Positions 34,418 to 43,267 of a stretch of DNA of 64,000 nucleotides are shown here, piece after piece. A program made the position numbers and the translations under genes. Source of the stretch: Polyangiaceae bacterium. GTDB lineage: Bacteria > Myxococcota_A > Polyangia > Polyangiales > Polyangiaceae. The stretch is taken from assembly GCA_013361525.1 (NCBI GenBank), contig JABFXY010000045.1, positions 49,940-113,939 of the forward strand. Direction: 5' to 3'. The notes beneath the pieces were generated by a model that saw only the letters and a program-made list of their open reading frames with translations, did no database searches and had not been told where the DNA came from. Each line of letters opens with the position of its first letter. Position 1 is the first letter of the stretch.

Positions 34418-35389
34418 ATGGGTTTCGACGCCGTCACGCGGCGATACAGCCTGGCAATCTTCTTGGGCCTCGTTGCTCTGGCTGCGTATTTCCAGGCGTC
34501 GGGCATCGGCGCGCTCGTGTCCGGTCACCTCGTGCCGAGCAGCGCACCGAAGATCGTCTCGGGCAAGTCGAGCGGCGCGTCCTCGCTTCCCCCGACGAAG
34601 AGCGGCAAGGACGTGCTCGCGCGCAACGCGTTCGACTCCGTGACCGGGCCGCTCGACGGCAGCACCAAGGTCGCCGAGACGGAAGAGCCCGCGCCCAAGC
34701 CGGCAGCCCACTTCGGCGCCGACCCTTACCAAGATGCGGCGTGCGCCGGCGTGAGCTCGAGCTTGATCACCGCAGCGGAGGATCACGCGTGGTCGTTCGC
34801 GTCGATCGCCGCCAACGGCGAGGACAAGCTTCGCCGCATCGGTGACAAAGTCGGCGCCTTCACCGTGCAGCACATCGGCTACTACGAGTCGGAGAACCAC
34901 GACATCCAGCCGCGCGTGTGGCTCGTCGACGGGACCTCGCGCTGCATCGTGGAGATGGGCTCGGCCCCGCCGCCCACCGCGAAGCCCGCGCCGACGACGA
35001 CCGAGCGCCCGACGACCTCGAAGAAGGCCAGTCAGCGCAAAGAGCTGGAGAACAAGGTCAAGTCGAAGATCACGAAGGTCGGCGACGGCAAGTTCGAGGT
35101 CGACAAGAGCGGCGTGGAGATGATCATCCAGCACTACGCGAAGCTCGCCGGCTCGCTCCGCGGCAAGGCCACGAAGGACGGCATGAAGCTCACCGGGATC
35201 AAAGAGTCGTCGATCCTCCACGAGCTCGGCATGCAGAGCGGCGACATGCTCCAGAGCATCAACGGCTTCGACATGACGGATCCCGACAAGGCCGTCGACG
35301 CCTACGCGAAGCTCCGCCGCGCCGGTAAGCTCGAAATCGCCTACTCCCGCGACGGCTCGCCGCAAAAGGTCGAAGTTCAGATCAAGTAG
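34418..35389 (+). CDS. gspC: General secretion pathway protein GspC-like
   Basis: 323 aa. A membrane helix (about 11-27) is followed by a Ser/Gly linker and the KDVLARNAFDS motif typical of GspC before its HR domain. A Pro/Thr linker (about 187-205) leads to a C-terminal PDZ domain (about 240-323) with SILHELGMQSGDMLQSINGF. GspC links the inner-membrane platform of the type II secretion system to the outer-membrane secretin. No other gsp genes are within the window, so it stands alone here, as reported for some myxobacteria. It converges on the ABC importer operon. Confidence 0.85.
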   Translation: MGFDAVTRRYSLAIFLGLVALAAYFQASGIGALVSGHLVPSSAPKIVSGKSSGASSLPPTKSGKDVLARNAFDSVTGPLDGSTKVAETEEPAPKPAAHFGADPYQDAACAGVSSSLITAAEDHAWSFASIAANGEDKLRRIGDKVGAFTVQHIGYYESENHDIQPRVWLVDGTSRCIVEMGSAPPPTAKPAPTTTERPTTSKKASQRKELENKVKSKITKVGDGKFEVDKSGVEMIIQHYAKLAGSLRGKATKDGMKLTGIKESSILHELGMQSGDMLQSINGFDMTDPDKAVDAYAKLRRAGKLEIAYSRDGSPQKVEVQIK

Positions 35390-35417
35390 TCACGGCGCAG
35401 CGATCGCCACCGGAGCC

Positions 35418-36245
35418 TCAGCGCTGCGCGACCGCACGGACGATCTGCCGCTGCGCGATCGCGAACACGGCGAGCACCGGCGCGCTCAAGATCACGTTGC
35501 CGGCCATGACGATGTGCCAGCGCACGCCGGTGCCTTGCTCGCGCAACAGCGCGATCGCGAGCGGCAGCGTGCGGTTTTCGTCGTCGGTCGTCATGACCAG
35601 CGGCCAGAAGTAATCCGAGTAGTGGTAGACGAAGCTGAACAGGAACATCGCGGCGAGCGTCGGCCGGACGAGCGGCGCGAGGATGCCGTAGACGATGCGG
35701 AGCTCGCTCGCTCCGTCGAGGCGCGCCGCTTCGATGATCTCGTCGGGGACCGAGAGCAGCGCTTGCCGCACCAGGAACGTTCCGAACGCGCTCACCGCGA
35801 ACGGCACGACCAGCGCGCCCATCGTGTTCACCAATCCGACGGGCCCGAGCATCGTAAAGACGGGGACGAACGTGACCTGCGGCGGGATGAGGAGGCAGGC
35901 GAGCACCAAGAGGAACGCCGTGCCCCGGCCACGGAACCGAAGCTTCGCCAGCGCGTAGCCGGCCGGCAGCGCGAGCAGGATCTGCAGCGTTGCGATCGAA
36001 AGCGCCATCACCAGCGTGTTCACCAGGTACCGACCGACGGGCACCTGCGTCATCACCTCGCGGTAGGCATCGAGCGACGGGTTCTGGGGCAATGGGTACG
36101 CCGGCGCCTGAACGATCTCGTCGAGCGTTCGCAGCGACGTAATGGTCATCCACAAGTACGGCCCGACCCAAAGGAGCGCGACGATTGCGAGCACGGCGCC
36201 GCGCAAAGAGCGCCCGACAGGCCCTGTTCTGGACAGGTCGCTCAC
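35418..36245 (-). CDS. ABC importer permease, MalG/UgpE type
   Basis: 275 aa with six membrane helices. The cytoplasmic EAA loop reads EAARLDGASELRIVYGILAP, the binding site for the ATPase. The GTG start overlaps the stop of the partner permease (GTGA). It is the last gene of the four-gene importer operon ATPase - binding protein - MalF-like permease - this gene. Such systems import sugars or glycerol phosphate; the substrate cannot be read from the sequence. Confidence 0.9.
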   Translation of the reverse strand: MSDLSRTGPVGRSLRGAVLAIVALLWVGPYLWMTITSLRTLDEIVQAPAYPLPQNPSLDAYREVMTQVPVGRYLVNTLVMALSIATLQILLALPAGYALAKLRFRGRGTAFLLVLACLLIPPQVTFVPVFTMLGPVGLVNTMGALVVPFAVSAFGTFLVRQALLSVPDEIIEAARLDGASELRIVYGILAPLVRPTLAAMFLFSFVYHYSDYFWPLVMTTDDENRTLPLAIALLREQGTGVRWHIVMAGNVILSAPVLAVFAIAQRQIVRAVAQR

Positions 36246-37120
36246 GTCGCCTCCTTCATCCGCCGGCCGGCGCGGAACGCCCAGAGGTTCAACACCGTGA
36301 GCAAGATGAGAATGACGAAGAACACCATCACCAGCGCGCTCGCTCGGCCGACGCGGAGGTTCACGAAGATCTCTTCGTAGATGGCGTAGACGAACAAAGT
36401 CGTGGAGCGGACCGGCCCACCTTGCGTCATGACGCGCACGACGTCGAAAGCTTGAAAGCTCATGATGAGGCCGGTCGACGCGACGAACGCGGTCGTCGGG
36501 CGCAGGCTCGGCCAGGTGACGTGGATGAACCGTCGCATCGGCCCTGCTCCATCGAGCGCCGCCGCTTCGAAGAGCGTGGGAGGGATCGCTTGCAGCCCCG
36601 CGAGGTAGACCACCATCGCGTAGCCGGTGATCTTCCACACCGTCACGAACGCGATGGCGTAGAGCGCCGAACGAGGATCGCCGAGCCAATTCATCGTCGG
36701 GATGCCCACGGCTCGAAACGCGCGTGAGACCACACCCGCGTCGGCGTCGAGGATCCACATCCACAACAGCGCGACCGCGACCCACGAGACGACGTATGCG
36801 CTGAAGATGGCGCTGCGAAAGAAGGCGTACACGCGGCCGCGACGGTTCAACAGGATGGCGAGCGCCAAACCGAGCGCGGTGCTCGCGCCGACGACGACCA
36901 ATCCGAACGTGACGGTCCTGCCCACGACGCCCACAAGCTCGCCGCTCCGCGCGAGGCGCGTGTAGTTCTCGAACCCGGCATATTCGGGCTCGGTCAATAG
37001 ATCCCAGCGATAGAAGCTGTCTTTGGCGGCGACACAGAGCGGATAGAGAAAGAAGAGCCCGATCACGAGGAGCGTCGGCGCGAGCATCCAGTACGGGTGC
37101 AGTGGGTGCCGCGGTCTCAC
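36242..37120 (-). CDS. ABC importer permease, MalF/UgpA type
   Basis: 292 aa with six membrane helices. The EAA loop is EAAALDGAGPMRRFIHVTWP near residues 187-206. The GTG start overlaps the binding-protein stop and the stop overlaps the next permease. It lacks the long extra periplasmic loop of Escherichia coli MalF and so resembles UgpA or other sugar permeases. It forms the transmembrane pore with the MalG-type protein downstream. Confidence 0.9.
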   Translation of the reverse strand: MRPRHPLHPYWMLAPTLLVIGLFFLYPLCVAAKDSFYRWDLLTEPEYAGFENYTRLARSGELVGVVGRTVTFGLVVVGASTALGLALAILLNRRGRVYAFFRSAIFSAYVVSWVAVALLWMWILDADAGVVSRAFRAVGIPTMNWLGDPRSALYAIAFVTVWKITGYAMVVYLAGLQAIPPTLFEAAALDGAGPMRRFIHVTWPSLRPTTAFVASTGLIMSFQAFDVVRVMTQGGPVRSTTLFVYAIYEEIFVNLRVGRASALVMVFFVILILLTVLNLWAFRAGRRMKEAT

Positions 37121-38376
37121 GGGCCCTCCGCGATGACGTGTTGCGCAGCCTGGATCGTCGCCATCGGATCTTCGCGCGACAACACGCAGGCCTCTAGACG
37201 GCTCTGCACGACCTCACGTTGAACGCGGAAGAGCTCCTTGTTCCACGGCCACGGCTTCACGTGACGCAGCTGCTCGACCGCGACGCGATCGTTCGGCTTC
37301 TTTTCGTAATAGCCACTCGTCTCGAGCAGCTCGACGCCCGCGCGCGTGACCGGGATGTAGCCGGTCTTCGTCGCGAACTCGTTCGAGGTATCGGGTCGAG
37401 CCATGAACGCGAGGAATCGCGCGCCTGCTTCCTGCCAGTGCGCCGGCATGCGTCCGGTCTTCGCCTTCGGCAGGACGAACATCGTGCCGCCGGTCGGCAC
37501 TCCGAAGCGATCTCGCTTCGGCAGCGGCGCGCAGACGACGGGAAACTTCGCGTTGTCCTCGAGGTAGCGGACGAACGCCGTCGAGTTCCAAATCATCGCG
37601 ACGCGACCCGCGATGAACTCCTGGTTTTGGACCTGCCAGGCGTTGTAGTCGCGACCGGACGGCGGCCGCATGACCTCGAGCTCGTGGACGAGGCGCTGGA
37701 GGAACTGGAGCGCCTCGACCCCCGCATCGGCGCCGAGGATGAAGCGATTGTCCGCGTCGACCAGCTCGCCCCCCGCCTGCGCGACCAGCGCCACCCAAAA
37801 CCACCAATCGATCGGGCACGAGAAACCGTAACGGCGCTCGCCCTCTTTTCCCTTCGTCGCAGCGAGCGCAAACGTCTCGAGCTCGTCCCACGTCGTCGGC
37901 GGTGCGAGGCCGAGCTCTTTCAGGATGGAGCCATTGAGGTACGCAATGGGCGTGCTGCGATTGAATGGTAGCGCGTAGACTGGGCGGTTCTTGTCGCCCG
38001 AAAAGGCGCCGTTTTGGGTGAGCTCCGGGACGAAGCCGAAGTCCTTTTGCAACGCAGCGATCGAATCGAGTGGCTCGAGGACCTCTGCGTGCGCGAGATA
38101 CGGAAGAATCTCCGCGACGACGTGTGTCACCGCGGGCGCGCGACCCGCATGAATCGCGGTGCGGAGCTTCGCGAGGAGCTCGAAGTAGTCGCCCTGGTAC
38201 ACCGCGGAGAGTCGGTGCTCGGGCTCCTCTCGGTTGAACCGATCGACGAGCGCGAGCAAAGCTTCGCGGTTCTTCCCGCCATAGCTGAACCAGAGCGGAA
38301 CGCCGCCCGCATCGTCGCGTCCGCAGCCCGCGAGGACAGCGCCCGCACCCGCTGCGAGCACATCGCGGCGTCTCAC
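37117..38376 (-). CDS. Extracellular solute-binding lipoprotein (family 1, UgpB-like)
   Basis: 419 aa, GTG start. The lipobox VLAGC gives Cys18, with a Tat-like RRR start. The solute-binding domain has VPLWFSYGGKNREALLALVD, ITNGAFSGDKN-type loops, and WFWVALVAQAGGELVD. Closest in pattern to UgpB/sugar-binding proteins (the W-rich WWFWVALV and GGTMFVLPKAK stretches). It would capture the substrate outside the cytoplasmic membrane for the permease pair. Overlaps on both sides show it is co-translated with the ATPase and the permeases. Confidence 0.88.
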   Translation of the reverse strand: MRRRDVLAAGAGAVLAGCGRDDAGGVPLWFSYGGKNREALLALVDRFNREEPEHRLSAVYQGDYFELLAKLRTAIHAGRAPAVTHVVAEILPYLAHAEVLEPLDSIAALQKDFGFVPELTQNGAFSGDKNRPVYALPFNRSTPIAYLNGSILKELGLAPPTTWDELETFALAATKGKEGERRYGFSCPIDWWFWVALVAQAGGELVDADNRFILGADAGVEALQFLQRLVHELEVMRPPSGRDYNAWQVQNQEFIAGRVAMIWNSTAFVRYLEDNAKFPVVCAPLPKRDRFGVPTGGTMFVLPKAKTGRMPAHWQEAGARFLAFMARPDTSNEFATKTGYIPVTRAGVELLETSGYYEKKPNDRVAVEQLRHVKPWPWNKELFRVQREVVQSRLEACVLSREDPMATIQAAQHVIAEGP

Positions 38377-39455
38377 GCGCCTGCCTCGACGGGGAACCAG
38401 AACACGCGCGCCGGATCGATCGCGATGCCGACCTCGTCGCCGATCTTCGCGTCGAAGAAGCCATGGACCTTCGCGCGCACCTCGACGCGCTCGTCACCCT
38501 CGCCAGCCTCCGCGTGGACGATGGTCTCGGATCCGAGCGGCTCGCTACCGATCACCTTTGCACGCAACGACAAGCCCGGGCCGGCCGGCGCCGCGCTCGA
38601 GTCGACCACGCGAACGTGTTCGGGTCGAACGCCGATCGACGCTTCGGAGCGATCGGCGAAGGCGGCGGGCACGTCGAGCTCGGCCCCCGCGACGCGCGCC
38701 CGACCCTCGTTCACCCGCGCTCGCCAGAGGTTGATTGCGGGTGTGCCGACGAACGTCGCGACGAACGCCGTCGAAGGCTTCTCGTAGATCGTTCGCGGCG
38801 GACCGATCTGCTCGATGAGCCCGTCGCGCATCACGGCGATGCGGTCGCCGACCGTCATCGCCTCCACCTGATCGTGGGTGACGTAAATCGCCGTCGCGCC
38901 GACGGCGCGCATGAGCCGCGCGATCTCCACGCGGAGCGAAGCGCGAAGCGCGGCGTCGAGGTTCGACAGCGGCTCGTCGAAGAGAAAGATCCGTGGCTCG
39001 CGAACGAGCGCGCGGCCCATCGCGACGCGCTGGCGCTGACCACCCGAGAGCTCCGATGGAAGGCGGGGCAATAGCGCTTCGATGTCGAGGCGCCGCACCG
39101 TCTCCTTCACCTTGCGCGCGCGCTCCACCTTCGCGACGCCGCGCATCTTGAGCGGGAACGCGAGGTTCTCTTCGACGGTCATGTGCGGGTAGAGCGCGTA
39201 CCCCTGGAAGACCATTGCGACGTCGCGCTCTTGCGGCGGCACCGCGGCGAGGTCTTTACCGTCGAGCGAGATTGTTCCGCCGTCCGGTAAATCCAAGCCC
39301 GCGATGAGGCGCAATGCGGTCGACTTGCCACACCCGGACGGGCCGACGAGGACGAGCACCTCGCCGTCCTCGACCGTCAAATCGATACCGCGAAGCGCCG
39401 GCTCCGACGCGCCGGGATATCGCCTTTTCACACGCTCGAGCACCAGCTTCGCCAC
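38373..39455 (-). CDS. ABC importer ATPase, MalK/UgpC type
   Basis: 360 aa, GTG start. Walker A GPSGCGKS at 38-45, signature LSGGQ at 136-140, Walker B FLFDEP at 157-162 and an HDQVEA switch motif. The C-terminal TOBE-type domain (about 240-360) binds regulatory factors in this family. It is the first gene of the operon, with the binding protein overlapping its end. The divergent upstream gene encodes a KAS III-like enzyme. Confidence 0.93.
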   Translation of the reverse strand: MAKLVLERVKRRYPGASEPALRGIDLTVEDGEVLVLVGPSGCGKSTALRLIAGLDLPDGGTISLDGKDLAAVPPQERDVAMVFQGYALYPHMTVEENLAFPLKMRGVAKVERARKVKETVRRLDIEALLPRLPSELSGGQRQRVAMGRALVREPRIFLFDEPLSNLDAALRASLRVEIARLMRAVGATAIYVTHDQVEAMTVGDRIAVMRDGLIEQIGPPRTIYEKPSTAFVATFVGTPAINLWRARVNEGRARVAGAELDVPAAFADRSEASIGVRPEHVRVVDSSAAPAGPGLSLRAKVIGSEPLGSETIVHAEAGEGDERVEVRAKVHGFFDAKIGDEVGIAIDPARVFWFPVEAGA

Positions 39456-39492
39456 GTCGTCCCTCGGTCGCGCGACACCTTATCGAAGCAAC

Positions 39493-39512
39493 CACGCCAC
39501 CGTCGAGGCGTG
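39493..39512. promoter_or_regulatory. Inverted repeat in the divergent importer/KAS III promoter region
   Basis: CACGCC and GGCGTG flank 8 bases in the 147-bp region between two divergent genes. Possible operator for either promoter; weak support. Confidence 0.3.
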
Positions 39513-39602
39513 ACGTTCTCGTACCGTCGCATTGCGTCAAAGCATCGCGTGGCCGCGTGTTCATTTGCGCCGAAGAAGCCCGGGTAGTACGAGCCCAGGG
39601 CA

Positions 39603-40586
39603 ATGCTCTACGTCCACGGCCTGGGCCACTTTCACCCTGAAAACGAGATCGACAACGCGTTCCTCGAGTCGCTCGACATCGGCACGAACGAGGCGTGGAT
39701 CACGAGCCGCGTGGGCATCAAGAACCGGCGCACGGTCCTTCCGCTCGACTACATCAAGCGGACGAAGAACCAAGACCTCCGCGCCGCCCAAGAGGCGCGC
39801 CTCTACACGAACGCGGAGACCGGCCGGCGCGCGGCGCTCATGGCGATCGAGCGAGCGGGCCTTCAGCCGAAGGACATCGGCATGGTGATCGCCGGCGGAT
39901 GTTCGCCCGACAACTGCATCCCGGCGGAGTCGTCGAGCATCGCGAAGGCGCTGGGCATCGAGGTACCCGCGATCGACTTTTCGTCCGCGTGCTCGACCTT
40001 CGGCGCGCAGCTCCACTTCGTGGAGCGCCTCGGCGCCACGATGCCGGACTGGGTCCTCTGCGTCGTGCCGGAGAACACCACGCGCATCACCGACTTCTCG
40101 GATCGGTCGTCCGCGATTCTGTTCGGCGACGCGACCGCGGCGGCCGTCGTCTCGACGAAGAACCCGTCGAAGGTGAAGGCGGTGTTCTCGAGCTTCGGGG
40201 GGGCCCCCTCGGGTGCGGACGAGGTCGTCATCCCGCGCGTCGGGCACTTCTATCAAAACGGCGCGGCCGTTCAGAAGTTCGCCATCAAGAAGATGTCCGA
40301 GCTGCTCCGTCAGATTCAGGAGCGTGTCCCGGCCGAACGCCAAAACCGCGTCATCTACGTCGGACACCAGGCAAACCTCACGATGCTCGAGGCGGTCGTC
40401 CGACGCTGCGAAATCCCGGAGGCGCGCCACTATTTCAACATCGTCGAGTACGGCAACCAGGCAGCCGCCGGGGCGCCGGTCGTGCTCAGCCAGCGCTGGG
40501 CCGACTTCAAGCCGGGCGACATCGTCGCGTGCGTCGTCGTCGGCTCCGGCCTTTCGTGGTCCAGCCTGCAGTTGGAGTGGGCATAA
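39603..40586 (+). CDS. 3-oxoacyl-ACP synthase III-like (KAS III) enzyme
   Basis: 327 aa, the usual FabH length. The catalytic triad is visible: Cys130 in SSACSTF, His255 in VGHQAN and Asn285 in YGNQAAAG. The motif after Asn differs from the common GNTSAAS. FabH-type enzymes start fatty acid synthesis; diverged ones make alkenes (OleA), quinolones or polyketide-like products. No fatty acid or polyketide genes adjoin it, so it likely serves a specialised condensation. A hairpin that contains its stop codon follows it. The AAGAACCGGCG-type start context is otherwise ordinary. Confidence 0.88.
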   Translation: MLYVHGLGHFHPENEIDNAFLESLDIGTNEAWITSRVGIKNRRTVLPLDYIKRTKNQDLRAAQEARLYTNAETGRRAALMAIERAGLQPKDIGMVIAGGCSPDNCIPAESSSIAKALGIEVPAIDFSSACSTFGAQLHFVERLGATMPDWVLCVVPENTTRITDFSDRSSAILFGDATAAAVVSTKNPSKVKAVFSSFGGAPSGADEVVIPRVGHFYQNGAAVQKFAIKKMSELLRQIQERVPAERQNRVIYVGHQANLTMLEAVVRRCEIPEARHYFNIVEYGNQAAAGAPVVLSQRWADFKPGDIVACVVVGSGLSWSSLQLEWA

Positions 40587-40603
40587 CGCCGAGCACGGCG
40601 TTA
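40584..40603 (+). terminator. Hairpin covering the KAS III-like gene stop codon
   Basis: TAACGCCG-AGCA-CGGCGTTA is a perfect 8-bp stem whose first bases are the stop codon TAA. It is followed 12 bases later by the next gene's ATG, with no T-run, so it may limit readthrough or control the downstream lipoprotein gene. Confidence 0.4.
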
Positions 40604-40615
40604 CCATCGCGGGTT

Positions 40616-41857
40616 ATGGCTGGTTCCTTGCGCGCGCCCTTATCCTGGGCGGCGCTGGCTTTCTCCGTCGGGATGACGGCGTGTCTCTTCCCCGACTACA
40701 CCTTCGACGAGCCCGAGCCTTCGGGGGGCGGCGGCTCAGGAAACGGCGGCAGCCCGAACGGTGCCGCCGGTGGTGGCGGGTCGAACACGGGGGCAGGCAG
40801 CACGGGGGGTGAGGGCGGCGAAGGCGGAATGCCTCCGACGGAAAACTGTTTCACGCCGGGTGACGAGGACAACGACGGCGCAGCGGACTGCGCAGACTCG
40901 GATTGTGACCCGGACCTCGAGTGCATCGCGGCGATCCCCGTCGGCTGGGGCGCATACGGTTATGCGGCGCTCTTTCGTGGTTCCACGGCGAGCGACCCGG
41001 CCTGCCCCGACGGCACCAATACCGACGCGGTGTACACCGGCAATGGCAACCTGATGAACACCGACTCGGAGTGCAGCGCTTGCGACTGCGACAACCCGGT
41101 CGGTCAGGGCTGCGTCCTCATCGACGACACCTTCGGGCAGTTCGAAGCGGGACTTCAGCCGTTTTACACACGCGACGTGCCTTGCGCGATTGGCACGGCC
41201 AACGATCTGAACGAGCTCACGCTGCCGAACCCCTGGGACTTCATGTGCACCGCGCTCGACACGGCGCCCGGCGGGTTGAGCTGCGGCGGTGGGCTACCGT
41301 GCAATCGGTCGGTGAAGTCGCAACCCGCGACGGTCACACCGGGAACGTGCACACCGACGGGCGGCGAGCCGTCCGGCGGAGAGCCGACGTGGGGCGAGGG
41401 CGTGAAAGCCTGCCGCTCGGCCACCACGCTGCAAGGTTGTGACGCCGGCCTCACCTGCATCCCGCGGCCGCCTGCGCCGTTCGAGCCGCGCACCTGCATC
41501 GGCAAGGTCGGCGATCACGAATGCCCCGCGGGGCCGTTCACCCTGCGCTCGCAGTCCTTCAGCGGCTTCGAGGACACGCGTGAATGCTCGGAGTGCACCT
41601 GTGGTGACTCGAGCGGCGGCTCGTGCAAGATCACGTTGTCCCTCCACACGGACACGTCATGCACGTCCGCGAATCCCATCCTCCTGCAGAGCGGTAGTTG
41701 CGTGGACCTCTCGGGGAACCCGACGATCTCCGGCCGTACCGCCTCGATCACGACACCCCCATCGGGTGGCAGCTGTCCCGTCACGGGCGGCGGTGTTCCC
41801 TCGGGCAGCGTGACCGAGACGAATCCCACGACGTTCTGTTGTTTGCCGGACGACTGA
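40616..41857 (+). CDS. Myxobacterial-type lipoprotein with calcium-like motif
   Basis: 413 aa. The lipobox GMTAC gives Cys23, followed by a Gly/Ser/Asn/Ala linker (about 38-72). Then comes GDEDNDGAADCADSDCDP (about 81-98), an Asp-rich Cys-bearing calcium-type motif common in myxobacterial exported proteins. The rest holds many regularly spaced cysteines (CSACDC, CSECTC and others), suggesting a disulfide-rich extracellular domain. No enzymatic motif is seen. The gene is followed 3 bases later by a TPR membrane protein gene. Confidence 0.78.
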   Translation: MAGSLRAPLSWAALAFSVGMTACLFPDYTFDEPEPSGGGGSGNGGSPNGAAGGGGSNTGAGSTGGEGGEGGMPPTENCFTPGDEDNDGAADCADSDCDPDLECIAAIPVGWGAYGYAALFRGSTASDPACPDGTNTDAVYTGNGNLMNTDSECSACDCDNPVGQGCVLIDDTFGQFEAGLQPFYTRDVPCAIGTANDLNELTLPNPWDFMCTALDTAPGGLSCGGGLPCNRSVKSQPATVTPGTCTPTGGEPSGGEPTWGEGVKACRSATTLQGCDAGLTCIPRPPAPFEPRTCIGKVGDHECPAGPFTLRSQSFSGFEDTRECSECTCGDSSGGSCKITLSLHTDTSCTSANPILLQSGSCVDLSGNPTISGRTASITTPPSGGSCPVTGGGVPSGSVTETNPTTFCCLPDD

Positions 41858-41860
41858 GAC

Positions 41861-43108
41861 TTGATCCAGCTCCTCAGCCGCGTCGCGCACCTGCTCGCGC
41901 TCCTCTTCGCGCCGAAGCTCCTCGTCCCCGAGCCGAGCGAGGCTGACGGCGTCCTCGCGCTCTTCGGCGCGCTCGCGCTCGTCCTGCCGATCCTCGGCAG
42001 CATCGCGCTGTTTCGCCGCTACGAGTCGCTCGAGTCCAAAGTCGCGGTCGCGCTCTGGGCGCTCGCGGATATCGCGCTCGTGTCGCAGGCGCATTTCACG
42101 CTCGCGAACGGCGTACCGCTCCTGCGCGGCTTTTACATCGCCGCGCCTCCGGTATGGGCCGCGCTCGGCGCGACGCTCGCGACGCTCGCGGCGCAACACC
42201 TCGGCGTCTCGTTCAAGAACAAGCGCGCCGGCGCGTTCGTGATCACCGTCGCGATCGGCATCTTCATCTTCCGCGACGCGCACGAGTACGTCGCGTCGAC
42301 CCGCGCGCAATGGTTCCGCACGCTGGATGCGGATCCGGCGCACGAGCAGGCGCTCTTGGCGCTCGCCGACGATCTCGCCGACCCCGCATCTTCACAACGG
42401 CTCGAGGCCTGCGTCTCGCGTCGTCCGGATGCATGCGTGTGCCGAACGATCCGAGCGGAGCGTGCCGTCGAACGAGATCGCTTCCCGCTCGCGCTCGAAG
42501 AGATCCAAGAGGCACGATGCGAGGACACGGCGTGGAAGACCCGCAGCGCGACGGTTCGCGCGCTCTCCCTCGCGCTCTTGCGCCGCTACGACGAGGCGGC
42601 CGAGCTTCTCGCGTCCACAGCCGACGATCCATCGAACAAGGCCAGGAGGCTCCTCACCTCTGCGCTCGTCGCACATGGAAAGGGCCAAACCGAAGCTCTC
42701 GACCTCGCGAGGCAAGCCGCAGCGGCCGGGGCGGGACGGACGGCGGAGCTCATGGTCATCGAGCTCTCGATCCAGCGAAATCAGGTCGCGGACGCCCAGA
42801 CCGAGTTGGCCGCGTATCTGAAGAAACACCCGGACGACCCGCCCGCGGTCTTCAACGCAGCCCTATTGACCGAAGGCCAAGGCGACTACAACAAGACGCG
42901 CGAGGCCTACCACCGCTTTCTTCGGCTGCGTCTCGACCCGGAGCAAAGCCGGACGATGGGGGCGACGGCTCGCTACAAGCTCGCGATGCTCGCCTACAAC
43001 CAGGGTGCCCTCGACGAAGCGCGGAACTCGGCGCGCAAGTTCGCGGAGAGCTATCCCGACGACCCGCGAAAAGACAGCCTGCTGACCCTCGTCGGCCTCG
43101 CGCTGTAA
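41861..43108 (+). CDS. Membrane protein with TPR-like C-terminal half
   Basis: 415 aa, TTG start. The first 150 residues contain about four membrane helices. The remainder (about 165-415) has repeated helix pairs with TPR-like character, including ALEEIQEARC and NKTREAYHRFLRLRLDPE, and ends in LAMLAYNQGALDEARNSARKF. TPR domains bind proteins; the topology suggests a membrane-anchored, periplasmic or cytoplasmic scaffold. It follows the lipoprotein gene by 3 bases. Confidence 0.72.
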   Translation: MIQLLSRVAHLLALLFAPKLLVPEPSEADGVLALFGALALVLPILGSIALFRRYESLESKVAVALWALADIALVSQAHFTLANGVPLLRGFYIAAPPVWAALGATLATLAAQHLGVSFKNKRAGAFVITVAIGIFIFRDAHEYVASTRAQWFRTLDADPAHEQALLALADDLADPASSQRLEACVSRRPDACVCRTIRAERAVERDRFPLALEEIQEARCEDTAWKTRSATVRALSLALLRRYDEAAELLASTADDPSNKARRLLTSALVAHGKGQTEALDLARQAAAAGAGRTAELMVIELSIQRNQVADAQTELAAYLKKHPDDPPAVFNAALLTEGQGDYNKTREAYHRFLRLRLDPEQSRTMGATARYKLAMLAYNQGALDEARNSARKFAESYPDDPRKDSLLTLVGLAL

Positions 43109-43267
43109 ACCTGCTCGCGAGAGGGCCGTGGCCCGGCAAGTGCGTAGCCCTCGGTGCCGCGCCGCTGGATTCTATGGGGGGCCGGTTTGTATGTTCAGTC
43201 CCCAACGCGCCCAACCTGTTGCAGCATCCGCGCGCCGTTTACGTCCAACCGCCCCGGAGGTCTCCGA

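Noticed and set aside
39695..41857. A 720-codon frame joining the KAS III region to the lipoprotein
   Set aside because: Its first 300 codons are out of frame with the KAS III gene; the lipoprotein start at 40616 with a lipobox is the real one.
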